Part shown: positions 41,409 through 50,564 of the stretch, in pieces | Numbering within the stretch: position 1 is the first letter of the stretch | Layout: each line of letters starts with the position of its first letter | NCBI GenBank assembly: GCA_036276735.1 | Contig: DASUOH010000007.1 | Coordinates: 1 to 64,000, forward strand | From: VRUE01 sp036276735 | GTDB lineage: Bacteria; Actinomycetota; Thermoleophilia; Solirubrobacterales; 70-9 | Direction of reading: 5' to 3' | DNA length: 64,000 bases | Notes under the pieces: model-generated | Databases searched by the model: none | Told to the model about the DNA's origin: nothing | Seen by the model: only the letters and a program-made list of their open reading frames with translations | Made by a program: the position numbers and the translations under genes

Positions 41409-44400
41409 ATGAGAAGGCTTACGAGGTACCGAAGCCGCACGCGGCGGTTTCACGAAGCAGGGAGATCCAAATTGGGGTTTCGCGTTGGGAGGGGTCGCGG
41501 GCGCTGGCTCGCCGTTTTCGCATCTTTGTTTGCCTTCAGCCTGGCGAGTCCCGGGCTGGCGTCTGAATCCGCCGCGCCGGTCGCGGAAGAGTCGGCACCC
41601 TCGGTCCCTGCCCCGTCGGATCTCCCAGACGCCCTCGACGTTCAGGAAGGCATCGAAGCCGCCGAACGCGCGGAGGCCGAGCGCAAACGCTGGCTGCAGA
41701 GCCCCGAGGCGATCCGCGAGCGGGAGGAGTCCCGCTATGCCTTTGCCGATCTGACTGCTGAGGAGGCCCAAGAGGTACTTCTCACGATGTTCGCCGAGCA
41801 GCTCTCGATGCTGAACGCCGATCCAGCCCGCCGGTTGAGCGACTCCAGCGTCGTCGAGCAACTGGGGCCATCCGCCGCAGCGGTCCGCGAGGGGGGCGAG
41901 AGGTTGCTGCTGAATGCCAGCATCCCGTTGCGCGCTAACGACGAGCAAGGCGAGTCACGCAAGCTCGATCTCGAGCTCGAAGCGACGCCCGAAGGATTCG
42001 AGCCGCTCAACCCGCTGACGGAGCTGCGCATCCCCGACGAAGCCGACGAGCCGATCGCGGTCGGCGAGGAAGGCCTTGCGGTCTCTTCTCCAGCTGCCGC
42101 TGAGAGCCGGGAGGGCGAGCCGCTCGGTGAGATGAACGTCTTCTTCCCCGACGCGTTCGGAGAGAATGCCGACGCCGACCGGATTGTCTCCCCAACCGGG
42201 ACCGGTGTAGAGATCTTCGATCTGCTCCGCTCGGCCGAGAGTCCGGAGACCCTGCGCTTCGAGTTGGAGCTTCCGGAGGGTGCCGAGCTGCGCTCAGACG
42301 GGAACGGCGGGGCAGTCGTCGTCAGGGGAGAGGAGCAGCTCGCATCGATCCCGTTTCCCCACGCGGTCGATGCACAGGGAACCTATGTACCGGTCGATCT
42401 GAGCGTCGAGGGGGACATGATCGTCCTCCAGATCGACCACCGAGAAGCGGATTTGGCCTACCCACTATTAGTGGATCCCGCCATCGTCAACGACTGGTAC
42501 AACTACAGCTGGGCCCAGGGTCACAACCTCCAGGTGCTCACCAACGGCACCTGGAATGCTAGCGGAAATACGGGCTGGATTCAGACCGCGACCAGCTGCC
42601 TCGTTACCTGCTTCTCGCCCTCCGGCCGCGGCCTCTACATCGCCATGCCGAGTGGCAACCACTCGCCGAACAGCTACAGCCATTGGCTGTTCAACGCTCC
42701 AAACTCCAACAGCTTCCTGGCGGGCGCCTGGGTCAATCCCTTCAACCGCGCCAACTACAACTGCGAACACTATTACCAGCCCCACGACTACGTCGGCATG
42801 TGGCACAACGGCGCCTGGAACACGGAAGTGAAGGTAAACCACGCCGCGATGTACGGCTATACCGATCCGGGCGGCTGGGGCAGCACGTTGATCATCGGCA
42901 TGAGCACCGGCAGCGGCGTGAACATCCCCTGCCGCCGTGAAGCCGTCGTAGGCGGGACCGCGATCTGGGAGGGCGACTGGCAGGACCCGGTGCTGGAAGG
43001 CATCAGCGGCATTCCGAGCGGCTGGTTCGGCGATCAAACCCAGGCCAATGTCACCGCGCATGCGCGCGACGACGGGCTCGGCGTCTACTCGGTCGTCCTT
43101 TATCCGGAGGGCACCGCAGTCCTCGACCACTTTGTCGGCTGCAGTGGCCTCGTCAACAGCCGCTGCCCGACGAGCTACGGCTACAAAAAGAGCTTCACGG
43201 CGCTCAGCCTCGGCGAGGGCATCAGGACCATCGAAGCAAGCGCCAAGGACCCACTTGGCAAGGTCTCGGGTACCACCAAAGCGACTGTGATGGTGGATCG
43301 CAGCCCCCCTGTAGTCACGCTCAGCGGCCAACTGGCAGAAGCGACGAAAGAGGTGGGCAGCGAAGAGAAACCGCCGGGTACTGGGGATGAGTTGTGGCTT
43401 CCCGTCTACAACCTAACGATCGCAGCCACCGATGGCAGCAAAGCCGAAGCGAAAACCAAGCGCTCGGGTGTCAAAGACATCGAGGTCTGGCTCGACGGCA
43501 AAGAGCGGGAAGTCCCGTGGGCCCCGCAACCGTGCCCCGCCCCCGATTACAGCTGTCCGATGGAAAGGACCTACCAGCTGAACTTGGACACGCTGACCAG
43601 CGCGGGCAAGCACGTGCTCGAAGTATTCGTCAAAGACCAGGTCGGCAATCAGCGCAAACGCAGCATCGAGTTCGAATACATCCCCGCCACCGGGATCAAA
43701 GACGAGTACGTGATGCACTATTTCCCGCTGCCCGACGGCCAGGGCTCAGAAGCCGAAGAAGAGCATCCCGCCCGACCCGAACTTGCGGTGAACGTGATGA
43801 ACGGCAACCTCGTCTACCGCGAGAAGGATGTCGACATCGAGCGCGCCGCGGTCGACCTGGAAGTCGAGCGCTACTACAACTCCCAGCTGCCAGAGGCCGA
43901 AAACACCGAATGGGGCGACGGCTGGACGCTCGCCCAGACCCCCGAGCTCGAACCGGTCAAAACGAACGGCTCCTCGGTTCCCAACGAGGCGGAGATCCTC
44001 GAGTCGAGCAGCGCGATCGAGGGGGGCGTCGAGCTGCCCACCGCCGCAGGCGGAGAAAGCTTCGACCCGGCGCTGCAGGCCACGTTGACCAAGAAGTCGA
44101 CCGGCGGCTACGTGCTCGACGACGAAACGGGAGAAGCGCCGACCTCGGTCGCCTTCGACGCCGGCGGTCAGGCCGAGGCCCTGCTGACCGAGGGCTACGC
44201 CAAGGTCGACCTCGAGTACGCGAGCGGCAAGCTGAGCGAGATCGCGGTTGAGGACCCGGCCACCGCGGCACCCGTCGAGGGCGAAGAAGAACCGCAGGAC
44301 GCGTCCGAGTTGCCGACCTACCAGAGCGCTTTCGGCTCCTACGGCAACGGCAACGGCCAGTTCCAATCGACCCGCGACGCGGCGGTCGACACGGCGGGCA

Positions 44401-47400
44401 ACGTCTGGGTGATCGATCTCTACGGCGAACGGGTCCAGCAGTTCACCCCCGACGGCCAGTTCATCCGCCAGGTGGGCGGCCCGGGTTGGGGCAACGGCCA
44501 GTTCAGCTACCCCTCGGGGATCGCGGCGGCCCCCGACGGCACGGTTTGGGTTGCCGACGCCGGCAACAGCCGCATCCAGCAGTTCGGTCCTGAAGGTGAA
44601 TTCCTGCAGGTGATCGAGGGATGGGGCTCGGGGCAGTTCTACTACCCGGAAGGGATCGCGGTCGGGCCCGACGGCAAGGTCTGGGTGGCCGACACGGCTA
44701 ACCACCGAGTCGTGAAGCTAGACGCCGAAGGCAAATACCTCAGCCACTTCGGCTCAGAAGGAACCGAAGACGGCCAGTTCAATTACCCGGCTGCGATCGA
44801 GGTTGACGCGCAAGGCGACGTCTGGGTCGCCGACACCTACAACAGCCGCATCCAGAAGTTCAGCCCGAGCGGCGAATATCTGCTGCAGGCAGGAGGCGAA
44901 GGCTACGGTGACGGCCAGCTCTACTACCCGATGGGGATCGCCGCCGACTCCGAGGGCCGCATCTGGGTCGCCGACACCTCCAGCAGCCGGATCGAGGGCT
45001 TTGACCCCCAGGGCCAGCACGTCGGCCGGTTCGGCAGCGAAGGCGCTGAACCAGGGCAGCTTCAATACCCGATGGGCATCGACGCCGACGCCGAAGGCAG
45101 CCTCTGGGTCGCCGACACCGAAAACAACCGCGTCCAGCACTGGATCGCAGCCGTCGGTGAGCCGCGGGTTGGACTGCAGATGGGCGGCTTCGGCTCCGCC
45201 GGCGCCGAAGCCGGGCAGCTCTCACAGCCTGGAGGCGTCGCCGTTGCCCCAGACGGCGATGTTTGGGTGGCCGACACCTCAAACCACCGCATCCAGCAGC
45301 TCGACGCCGAATGGCAACCCGTCCGCCAGTTCGGCAGCAACGGCTCGGGGCCGGGCCAGCTCTCCTCGCCCCGGGCGGTGGCGCTCGATCCGGGGGGCAA
45401 CATCTGGGTCGCCGACACCTCCAACCACCGCGTCCAGAAGTTCGATTCCGAAGGGAACTTCCTGCTGCAGTCGGGCTCATATGGCACCGCGAACGGCCAG
45501 TTCTCCTCGCCGATGGGAATCGCCACCGACGCGCAGGGCAACGTCTGGGTGGCCGACACCTTCAACAACCGTGTCCAGCAGCTGAACGGCCAGGGCGAAT
45601 TCCTCGGCAAGTTCGGCTCCTCGGGCGCCGGCAACGGGCAGCTCAGCGCGCCGACCGCCGTGGCGCTCGACGGCTCGGGCAACGTCTGGGTGGCCGAGGC
45701 GCTCAACCACCGCCTCCAGCAGTTCACCAGCCAGGGCCAGTTCATCCGCAAGCTCGGCTCCGAAGGCTCCGGCGATGGCCAGTTCGTGGTGCCCCAGGGC
45801 CTCGCGGTCGACCAGAGCGGCGACATCTGGGTCGCCGACACCGGCAACCATCGCGTGCAGGGCTTCACCAAGCACGGCAAACACCTGACGACGTTCGGCG
45901 CGCAGGGGTCGGCCAGCGACGAGTTCTCCTCGCCGATCGGCATCGTCGCCACCTCTGAGGGCAACCTTCTCGTCGCCGACAGCGCCAACGACCGGATCAG
46001 GCAGTGGCGGGCGGTTGCTGAGAGCGCCCTGGCGGCTCCGCCGCCCGGAGAGGCCGATCCGGCCGTCGACGTCGAGGTCGTCGGAGGCCTGGTCGCAGAG
46101 GTCGAGGGCAATGCCGCCGGCGAGCACTCCTACGCCCACAGCGGCAACGACCTGGTCGCCCACGACGGCCCGGATGGCGAAACCGCCTACGAATACGACC
46201 CCGCGGGGCGGATGACGAAAGTGACCCTGCCGAACGGCACTTGGGGCTCGATCGCCTATCACGGCGACGGCCGGGTCAAATCGGTAACGGTCAAAGTCGG
46301 CTCCGATCCTGCCAAGACGACCGAATTCCAATACTCCGACGAACCGCGGCGGACGACCGTCGACCCGCCCGACTCACCGCGCATTACCTACGACATCGGC
46401 GACGACGGCTCGGTCTTCAAGTGGTGGAACACGGCCGAACCGCCGCTCATCGAAATCGCCGGGACTCTCTATGACTTCAAGGAAAAACCGGGCGAGCTCT
46501 GGGCCGGGGACCACTGGCTGGAAGTGGATGCCTTCGACGCCGAGGGGATCGCCTCGATCGAGGTGATCGCCAATGGCGATGTGCTGGTCGATGAGAAGCA
46601 CTGCGAGCAGGACCCGGAAACGCCCGAGGTGGAGTGCGAAGAACTCGAGAGTCAGTGGGTCGCCGAAACCGGCGCCCACGCGCCCGGACGCCTCGATCTC
46701 GAAGTCTCGGTCACCGACAGCGAAGGCATATCCGCCGCCGAGCGCTTCTGGGTCGACATCCCCCGCAGCCCTCCGATTGCGCCCGGCGCCCCCGTGCCAC
46801 CGAAGTTCAAAGACGTCGCCCGCTTCCGCGAGGAATTCGGCCTCGAGGTCGTCTTTCCGGTCAAAGGCGAGGTCGAGCTGAACGAACGCATCTTCAGCAC
46901 GATCGGCGCCTGGCACAACCCGCATACGCCCGCGGGGGAAGTGGCTAGGGCCTCATGGGAGCGCTGGGGGGTGCCGCTGCGGGCGGAGGATGTGGCCGAG
47001 CTGGACTATCGCGAATGGCTGTACGAAGTCAACGCGGAAAAGATCGACCAATGGGTCGAAGCGACCAGCCCTAGCAGCTACGCCGGGTACTACCTGGATC
47101 ACGCTGCCGGGGGGATCATGCACATCGGCTTCCTCGGCAACCAGGCCGAACAGCTCGCTAACCTGGAAGCGTCCCTGTCCCTGGTTGGAGGAAGCAGCAG
47201 ACTTAGCGTCTACCCAAACCCTCCGACGGCCCCATACGTCGCGGTGCGGGCAACGACGGAGGCGGTAATGGACGCAATCGAAACGAACTCGACCCTCGCG
47301 GACTTGGTCATCAGCGTGGAGGACGACGAAGCCGGGAAAGCCACCCGCGTGGGCACCTCGAACGTCGCCCAGGTCGAAGGCATTCTCGACCAGATGCTGG

Positions 47401-48242
47401 GGGCCAACGCGCCGGTTGCGGTCGAGTACGAAACGGGCGGCGGAGCGCTGCTGGAGGGTCGCTACCGCAACGAGGGCAGGATGCGTGCCGGCGACTACAT
47501 CAACAGTGACCTTTATTTTTTCGAAGGAATTCCGACGGGGGAACCCTGCACCGCGGGATTCGGAGCCAAAGACAAAGTGGACAAGCCGGGCACCAAAAAA
47601 GACGTCCACCGGCTGTTCGTCCTCACCGCCGGTCATTGCGCCGTCAAACGCGACCAGGAAGTGTGGCGCAACACGTACGACGGAGACCATCAGTTCGAGT
47701 TTGCGGACGCCGGAAAGAGCGAAGTCGGGAGGGTTGCGCGCAGCGCCTTCCAGTGGGCCGATGGTCCCGGCAGGGTACGCACCGACGGCACGGCGATCCG
47801 GATCAGCCAGGGTGGCATCGTGCCTCGCGCGAAATGGGGATGGGACGGGCACGCGCTCCCCACGGAGCCGGCAGGGCGGGCCAGAAAAGGCAACGTCGTC
47901 TGCTATTCCGGGGCCGTATCGAAGAATGTCTCTTGTGGCAAGATCGTCGCGCGCTCGCTCAGGCACCGTGTCACCGGTGGCTACGCACCATTTGGCCTCG
48001 CTGGGTACTGGGTCAGGTTCCCCGAGGACAGGCGCCCGGTGAAAGGGGACAGCGGTTCGCCGGTATGGAATAAACGCACCGGCGCATCGATCGGCCTGGT
48101 CTCTTTTGGACGACCTCTAGGCACCTTCGAAGAAACTCTCGTGGCGCCGCTGTTGCATCCTCCACATATGCCCCCGAACCGGGTCCCGGGAATCCTTCAT
48201 CATCATGGCATGGCACCGCTTCAGCTGAAGCTCGGCGGGTGA
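41409..48242 (+). CDS. Giant secreted RHS/NHL-repeat protein with C-terminal streptogrisin-type protease
   Basis: About 2,277 residues. A long basic N-terminus and hydrophobic core (WLAVFASLFAFSLASPGLA) form a signal peptide; TTG 41472, with GCAGGGAG upstream, would give a more normal one. Residues ~60-780 are beta-rich with Ig-like parts. An RHS-type opening lies at ~787-830 (NVMNGNLVYREKDVDIERAA). Twelve NHL repeats (VWVADT-N-R-Q-F) cover ~970-1535, as two sets of six. A YD-like repeat is at ~1592 (AYEYDPAGRMTKVTLPNGTW). After an Ig-like domain and a pro-peptide-like part (~1877-2020), the protease has PCTAGFGAK, LTAGHCAV (His2076), RTDGTAIRI (Asp2126) and GDSGSPVW (Ser2215). It is probably an extracellular protease effector. 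Three lipoproteins follow. Confidence 0.85.
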   Translation: MRRLTRYRSRTRRFHEAGRSKLGFRVGRGRGRWLAVFASLFAFSLASPGLASESAAPVAEESAPSVPAPSDLPDALDVQEGIEAAERAEAERKRWLQSPEAIREREESRYAFADLTAEEAQEVLLTMFAEQLSMLNADPARRLSDSSVVEQLGPSAAAVREGGERLLLNASIPLRANDEQGESRKLDLELEATPEGFEPLNPLTELRIPDEADEPIAVGEEGLAVSSPAAAESREGEPLGEMNVFFPDAFGENADADRIVSPTGTGVEIFDLLRSAESPETLRFELELPEGAELRSDGNGGAVVVRGEEQLASIPFPHAVDAQGTYVPVDLSVEGDMIVLQIDHREADLAYPLLVDPAIVNDWYNYSWAQGHNLQVLTNGTWNASGNTGWIQTATSCLVTCFSPSGRGLYIAMPSGNHSPNSYSHWLFNAPNSNSFLAGAWVNPFNRANYNCEHYYQPHDYVGMWHNGAWNTEVKVNHAAMYGYTDPGGWGSTLIIGMSTGSGVNIPCRREAVVGGTAIWEGDWQDPVLEGISGIPSGWFGDQTQANVTAHARDDGLGVYSVVLYPEGTAVLDHFVGCSGLVNSRCPTSYGYKKSFTALSLGEGIRTIEASAKDPLGKVSGTTKATVMVDRSPPVVTLSGQLAEATKEVGSEEKPPGTGDELWLPVYNLTIAATDGSKAEAKTKRSGVKDIEVWLDGKEREVPWAPQPCPAPDYSCPMERTYQLNLDTLTSAGKHVLEVFVKDQVGNQRKRSIEFEYIPATGIKDEYVMHYFPLPDGQGSEAEEEHPARPELAVNVMNGNLVYREKDVDIERAAVDLEVERYYNSQLPEAENTEWGDGWTLAQTPELEPVKTNGSSVPNEAEILESSSAIEGGVELPTAAGGESFDPALQATLTKKSTGGYVLDDETGEAPTSVAFDAGGQAEALLTEGYAKVDLEYASGKLSEIAVEDPATAAPVEGEEEPQDASELPTYQSAFGSYGNGNGQFQSTRDAAVDTAGNVWVIDLYGERVQQFTPDGQFIRQVGGPGWGNGQFSYPSGIAAAPDGTVWVADAGNSRIQQFGPEGEFLQVIEGWGSGQFYYPEGIAVGPDGKVWVADTANHRVVKLDAEGKYLSHFGSEGTEDGQFNYPAAIEVDAQGDVWVADTYNSRIQKFSPSGEYLLQAGGEGYGDGQLYYPMGIAADSEGRIWVADTSSSRIEGFDPQGQHVGRFGSEGAEPGQLQYPMGIDADAEGSLWVADTENNRVQHWIAAVGEPRVGLQMGGFGSAGAEAGQLSQPGGVAVAPDGDVWVADTSNHRIQQLDAEWQPVRQFGSNGSGPGQLSSPRAVALDPGGNIWVADTSNHRVQKFDSEGNFLLQSGSYGTANGQFSSPMGIATDAQGNVWVADTFNNRVQQLNGQGEFLGKFGSSGAGNGQLSAPTAVALDGSGNVWVAEALNHRLQQFTSQGQFIRKLGSEGSGDGQFVVPQGLAVDQSGDIWVADTGNHRVQGFTKHGKHLTTFGAQGSASDEFSSPIGIVATSEGNLLVADSANDRIRQWRAVAESALAAPPPGEADPAVDVEVVGGLVAEVEGNAAGEHSYAHSGNDLVAHDGPDGETAYEYDPAGRMTKVTLPNGTWGSIAYHGDGRVKSVTVKVGSDPAKTTEFQYSDEPRRTTVDPPDSPRITYDIGDDGSVFKWWNTAEPPLIEIAGTLYDFKEKPGELWAGDHWLEVDAFDAEGIASIEVIANGDVLVDEKHCEQDPETPEVECEELESQWVAETGAHAPGRLDLEVSVTDSEGISAAERFWVDIPRSPPIAPGAPVPPKFKDVARFREEFGLEVVFPVKGEVELNERIFSTIGAWHNPHTPAGEVARASWERWGVPLRAEDVAELDYREWLYEVNAEKIDQWVEATSPSSYAGYYLDHAAGGIMHIGFLGNQAEQLANLEASLSLVGGSSRLSVYPNPPTAPYVAVRATTEAVMDAIETNSTLADLVISVEDDEAGKATRVGTSNVAQVEGILDQMLGANAPVAVEYETGGGALLEGRYRNEGRMRAGDYINSDLYFFEGIPTGEPCTAGFGAKDKVDKPGTKKDVHRLFVLTAGHCAVKRDQEVWRNTYDGDHQFEFADAGKSEVGRVARSAFQWADGPGRVRTDGTAIRISQGGIVPRAKWGWDGHALPTEPAGRARKGNVVCYSGAVSKNVSCGKIVARSLRHRVTGGYAPFGLAGYWVRFPEDRRPVKGDSGSPVWNKRTGASIGLVSFGRPLGTFEETLVAPLLHPPHMPPNRVPGILHHHGMAPLQLKLGG
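44322..46014 (+). repeat. Twelve NHL repeats (two six-bladed propellers)
   Basis: Twelve ~45-residue units, each with a G-GQF--P start and a WVAD---NR-Q-F core, run head to tail. A longer, divergent link after unit 6 (IAAVGEPRVGLQMGG) splits them six and six, the number of blades in an NHL propeller. These are protein repeats, not CRISPR. Confidence 0.85.
48218..48231. repeat. 14-bp palindrome in tandem-duplication junction (copy 1)
   Basis: GCTTCAGCTGAAGC encodes part of the last residues of the giant protein and begins a ~35-bp segment repeated before the second and third lipoprotein genes. Confidence 0.55.
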
Positions 48243-48247
48243 GACCG

Positions 48248-48691
48248 ATGGCTTTCACGATGAGAAAGGCGATCAGCGCATTGGCAGTCGCGGTGCTCGT
48301 GGGCGCGACCCTGTTCGGAACCGGATGCGGGGGGGGCGATGAGAACGGATCCGAGCGCGCGGTCGAGTGGGGGCTCGCACCGCCAGTCGGCCCCAACTGG
48401 ATTCGTGTCAGCGCCCCGATCGAGGCGTGCATCTATAACCAGCCGCTGCTCGAAGCGCCGATCATCGAGTACGAGGGAAATCGGGTCTATATCGAACTCC
48501 GCCACACTCCGGAGGACGATGTCCGCGGCTGCTTCCTCAACCTTTTGGTCGCCTCCAAAAAATTCACCTTCGAGCGCGACCTGGGCGAACTCGTCATCTT
48601 CGACTCGAGCACCGATCCGCCGGAGCAGCGCTGGCCACCACGAGAGCGCTTGCCAGGAGAAGAGCGCTTCCCAGGAGAAGAGGGCTTTTGA
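48248..48691 (+). CDS. Tandem lipoprotein 1, candidate immunity/inhibitor protein
   Basis: 147 residues. The signal peptide ends at lipobox FGTGC (Cys27). The mature part holds GSERAVEWGLAPPVGPNWIR, EAPIIEYEGNRVYIELRHTP, a Cys pair (EACIYN, GCFLNL) and ELVIFDSSTDPPEQRWP, all shared with the two genes that follow. No known family was recognised. It begins five bases after the giant protease gene. In-frame GTG 48239 and ATG 48260 are alternative starts. Position suggests a partner of the protease; its role as protector is inference. Confidence 0.75.
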   Translation: MAFTMRKAISALAVAVLVGATLFGTGCGGGDENGSERAVEWGLAPPVGPNWIRVSAPIEACIYNQPLLEAPIIEYEGNRVYIELRHTPEDDVRGCFLNLLVASKKFTFERDLGELVIFDSSTDPPEQRWPPRERLPGEERFPGEEGF

Positions 48692-48717
48692 TCTTGAAGC
48701 TCGGCGGGTGAGGGCCG

Positions 48718-49128
48718 ATGACTTTCCCAATTAGAAGGCGATGGGCGTTCGCGATCGCGGTGCTCGTGGGCGCGACCCTGCTCGGAGCTGGGTGCGGTGG
48801 CGACGACGGCTCCGAGCGGGCGGTTGAGTGGGCCGCCGAACGCGCCATCGGTCCCAAGTCGCTCCGTCTCGTGGCGACGGTCGAGATCTGTGTCAACCCG
48901 GTGCAGCTCGAACAACCGATCATCGAATACGAGGACGATCACGCCTACATCGAACTCCGACACACCCCGGAAGAAGGGGAAGGGGAACACAGTGGCTGTT
49001 TCCTCCGGCTCTGGACCCTCCACAAGACGGTCACCCTGGAGCGAGACCTGGATGAACTAACCCTCTTTGACGCCAGCACCGATCCGCCGGAGCAGCGTTG
49101 GCCACGACCGCCCTTGCCGGGAGAGTAA
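48718..49128 (+). CDS. Tandem lipoprotein 2 (paralogue)
   Basis: 136 residues. Lipobox LGAGC (Cys26). It shares GSERAVEWA, QPIIEYEDDHAYIELRHTPE, GCFLRL, ERDLDEL and DPPEQRWP with lipoprotein 1 but is the most diverged of the three, with an acidic insert (EEGEGEHS). The upstream region repeats the LKLGG-stop sequence found at the end of the giant gene, showing tandem duplication. Confidence 0.75.
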   Translation: MTFPIRRRWAFAIAVLVGATLLGAGCGGDDGSERAVEWAAERAIGPKSLRLVATVEICVNPVQLEQPIIEYEDDHAYIELRHTPEEGEGEHSGCFLRLWTLHKTVTLERDLDELTLFDASTDPPEQRWPRPPLPGE

Positions 49129-49148
49129 GTCGTTTTGGGCATGGGGCC

Positions 49149-49162
49149 GCTTCAATTGAAGC
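49149..49162. repeat. 14-bp palindrome in duplication junction (copy 3)
   Basis: GCTTCAATTGAAGC differs from the copy at 48218 only in the two central bases, which change together and keep the palindrome. It precedes lipoprotein 3 at the same place as copy 1 precedes lipoprotein 1. Confidence 0.55.
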
Positions 49163-49179
49163 TCGGCGTGTGGAGTGCG

Positions 49180-49593
49180 ATGGCTTTCTGGATGAAAAAG
49201 GCAATCAGCGCATTGGCAATCGCGGTGCTCGTGGGCATGGCCCTGCTCGGGGTGGGATGCGGTGGGGGCGATGACAGCGGATCCGAGCGTGCAGTCGAGT
49301 GGGCAGTTGACCCGCCAGTCGGCCCCAATTGGATTCGTATCAGCGCCGTGATCGAGGGCTGCCCTGACCAGCCGCTAGTCGAAGCGCCGATCATCGAGTA
49401 CGAGGGAGATCGGATCTATATCGAACTCCGCCGTAATCCGAAAGACGAGAAGGGCCTCTGCTTTCTTAACGTCAAGCAGGCCTTCAAAAAAATCACCTTC
49501 GAGCGAAACCTGGATGAACTTGTCATCTTCGACTCGAGCACCGAACCGCCGGAGCAGCGTTGGCCAACTGAAGGTCCCTTGCCAGGAGAGTGA
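49180..49593 (+). CDS. Tandem lipoprotein 3 (paralogue)
   Basis: 137 residues from ATG 49180. Lipobox LGVGC (Cys27). It is close to lipoprotein 1 (DPPVGPNWIRISAVIEGC, EAPIIEYEGDRIYIELRRNP, ELVIFDSSTEPPEQRWP). The frame continues upstream through a repeat of the giant gene's last codons (GPLQLKLG), a duplication relic, so ATG 49180 is the likelier start. Confidence 0.75.
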   Translation: MAFWMKKAISALAIAVLVGMALLGVGCGGGDDSGSERAVEWAVDPPVGPNWIRISAVIEGCPDQPLVEAPIIEYEGDRIYIELRRNPKDEKGLCFLNVKQAFKKITFERNLDELVIFDSSTEPPEQRWPTEGPLPGE

Positions 49594-49632
49594 GCCTTCC
49601 GTGCCGCGAGATCAACGAAAGGCTTGGAAATA

Positions 49633-50535
49633 ATGCGGGTTCACGCAAGGCGTTCGGCTTATCTAGCTCTGACGGGTGCGGTCGCAGCGTGGGGGCTCGC
49701 CATCCCATCCTACGGTGCGGTCAATGAACCCAAGTCTTGCAAGACGGGTGTGGTCCGCGACTACGAGCACCCACTGAGAACCCTGCCCCCAAATCGGATC
49801 CCGGCGAGGGGAGCACTTTCATTTGGGCCTGTCGATATCTCCCTGTCGTCTCTATCCGGTCTTTCCGCTGGACGAACGGTCCTCCAAGGGGATCGCATCG
49901 GCTATGGACTGGATACGACGAGATCAACCTCGTCCTCGGGGCACCTCAAGAAACCTATCCGGTTGCACTGGGACGTCAGAATGCAACTTTCGAGAGTGGA
50001 TGGCGCTGGAAGGCCGATGCGTGCTGTGGCGAGGAAACGTCAGCGAGCGGGCGTGGTTCGTTATCCCGACCACCCGGAGTTTTTCCTGCGCTCGCAACCG
50101 GGCGTTTACCGCTTCGATATGGCGATTAGAAAGTGGAATGGGAGGCTTCTCAAGTCGTACCGCCAATACGTGAGAGTCCTTCCCCGACGACTTGAGCGGA
50201 GAATCGCCCTGAGCGGCCGAGCGTTTCAGCCAGGTCAGGTCGTCATCGGGCAGATTCAAAATCTCGGCACTCTTCCCCTTCTTCTGGTGTCTCACTTAAG
50301 GCTTGAACAATTCAGCGGTAACGAATGGGTTAGTGCTGAACCCGACGATACCCCGGTTGAGTGGGCGAATGCGATCCTACTTGCGGGACGAGCGGCGGCT
50401 TGTAGACAATTCATCATTCCAGCGACCGAGGCGTATGCCCAATTCCGATTGAGCGTGGATGTAGAACCTATGGTGGGTGGCCGCCCACGAAGGACTATGC
50501 TTTCGGCCGTCTTTTCCATGGTTACGACTAATTGA
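49633..50535 (+). CDS. Secreted Ig-like protein A (paralogue of the gene at 52338)
   Basis: 300 residues with a signal peptide (ALTGAVAAWGLAIPSYGA). The mature protein pairs with the one at 52338-53288: CKTGVVRDYEHPLRTLPP against CSPKDLVRDFGLSRLPPVR, and RIALSGRAFQPGQVVIGQIQ against RLGLSRRRVRPGQRILSRVE, with NLGT-PV in both. Beta-rich composition suggests two Ig-like domains. Function unknown. ATG 49633 is chosen over TTG 49624. The two paralogues flank the serpin gene. Confidence 0.7.
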   Translation: MRVHARRSAYLALTGAVAAWGLAIPSYGAVNEPKSCKTGVVRDYEHPLRTLPPNRIPARGALSFGPVDISLSSLSGLSAGRTVLQGDRIGYGLDTTRSTSSSGHLKKPIRLHWDVRMQLSRVDGAGRPMRAVARKRQRAGVVRYPDHPEFFLRSQPGVYRFDMAIRKWNGRLLKSYRQYVRVLPRRLERRIALSGRAFQPGQVVIGQIQNLGTLPLLLVSHLRLEQFSGNEWVSAEPDDTPVEWANAILLAGRAAACRQFIIPATEAYAQFRLSVDVEPMVGGRPRRTMLSAVFSMVTTN

Positions 50536-50564
50536 TATGGGCAATCGACAGGGAAGGCTTGAAC

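Noticed and set aside
44322..46014. CRISPR-like regular repeats
   Set aside because: The repeats are coding NHL units with codon-level variation and no conserved spacer pattern.
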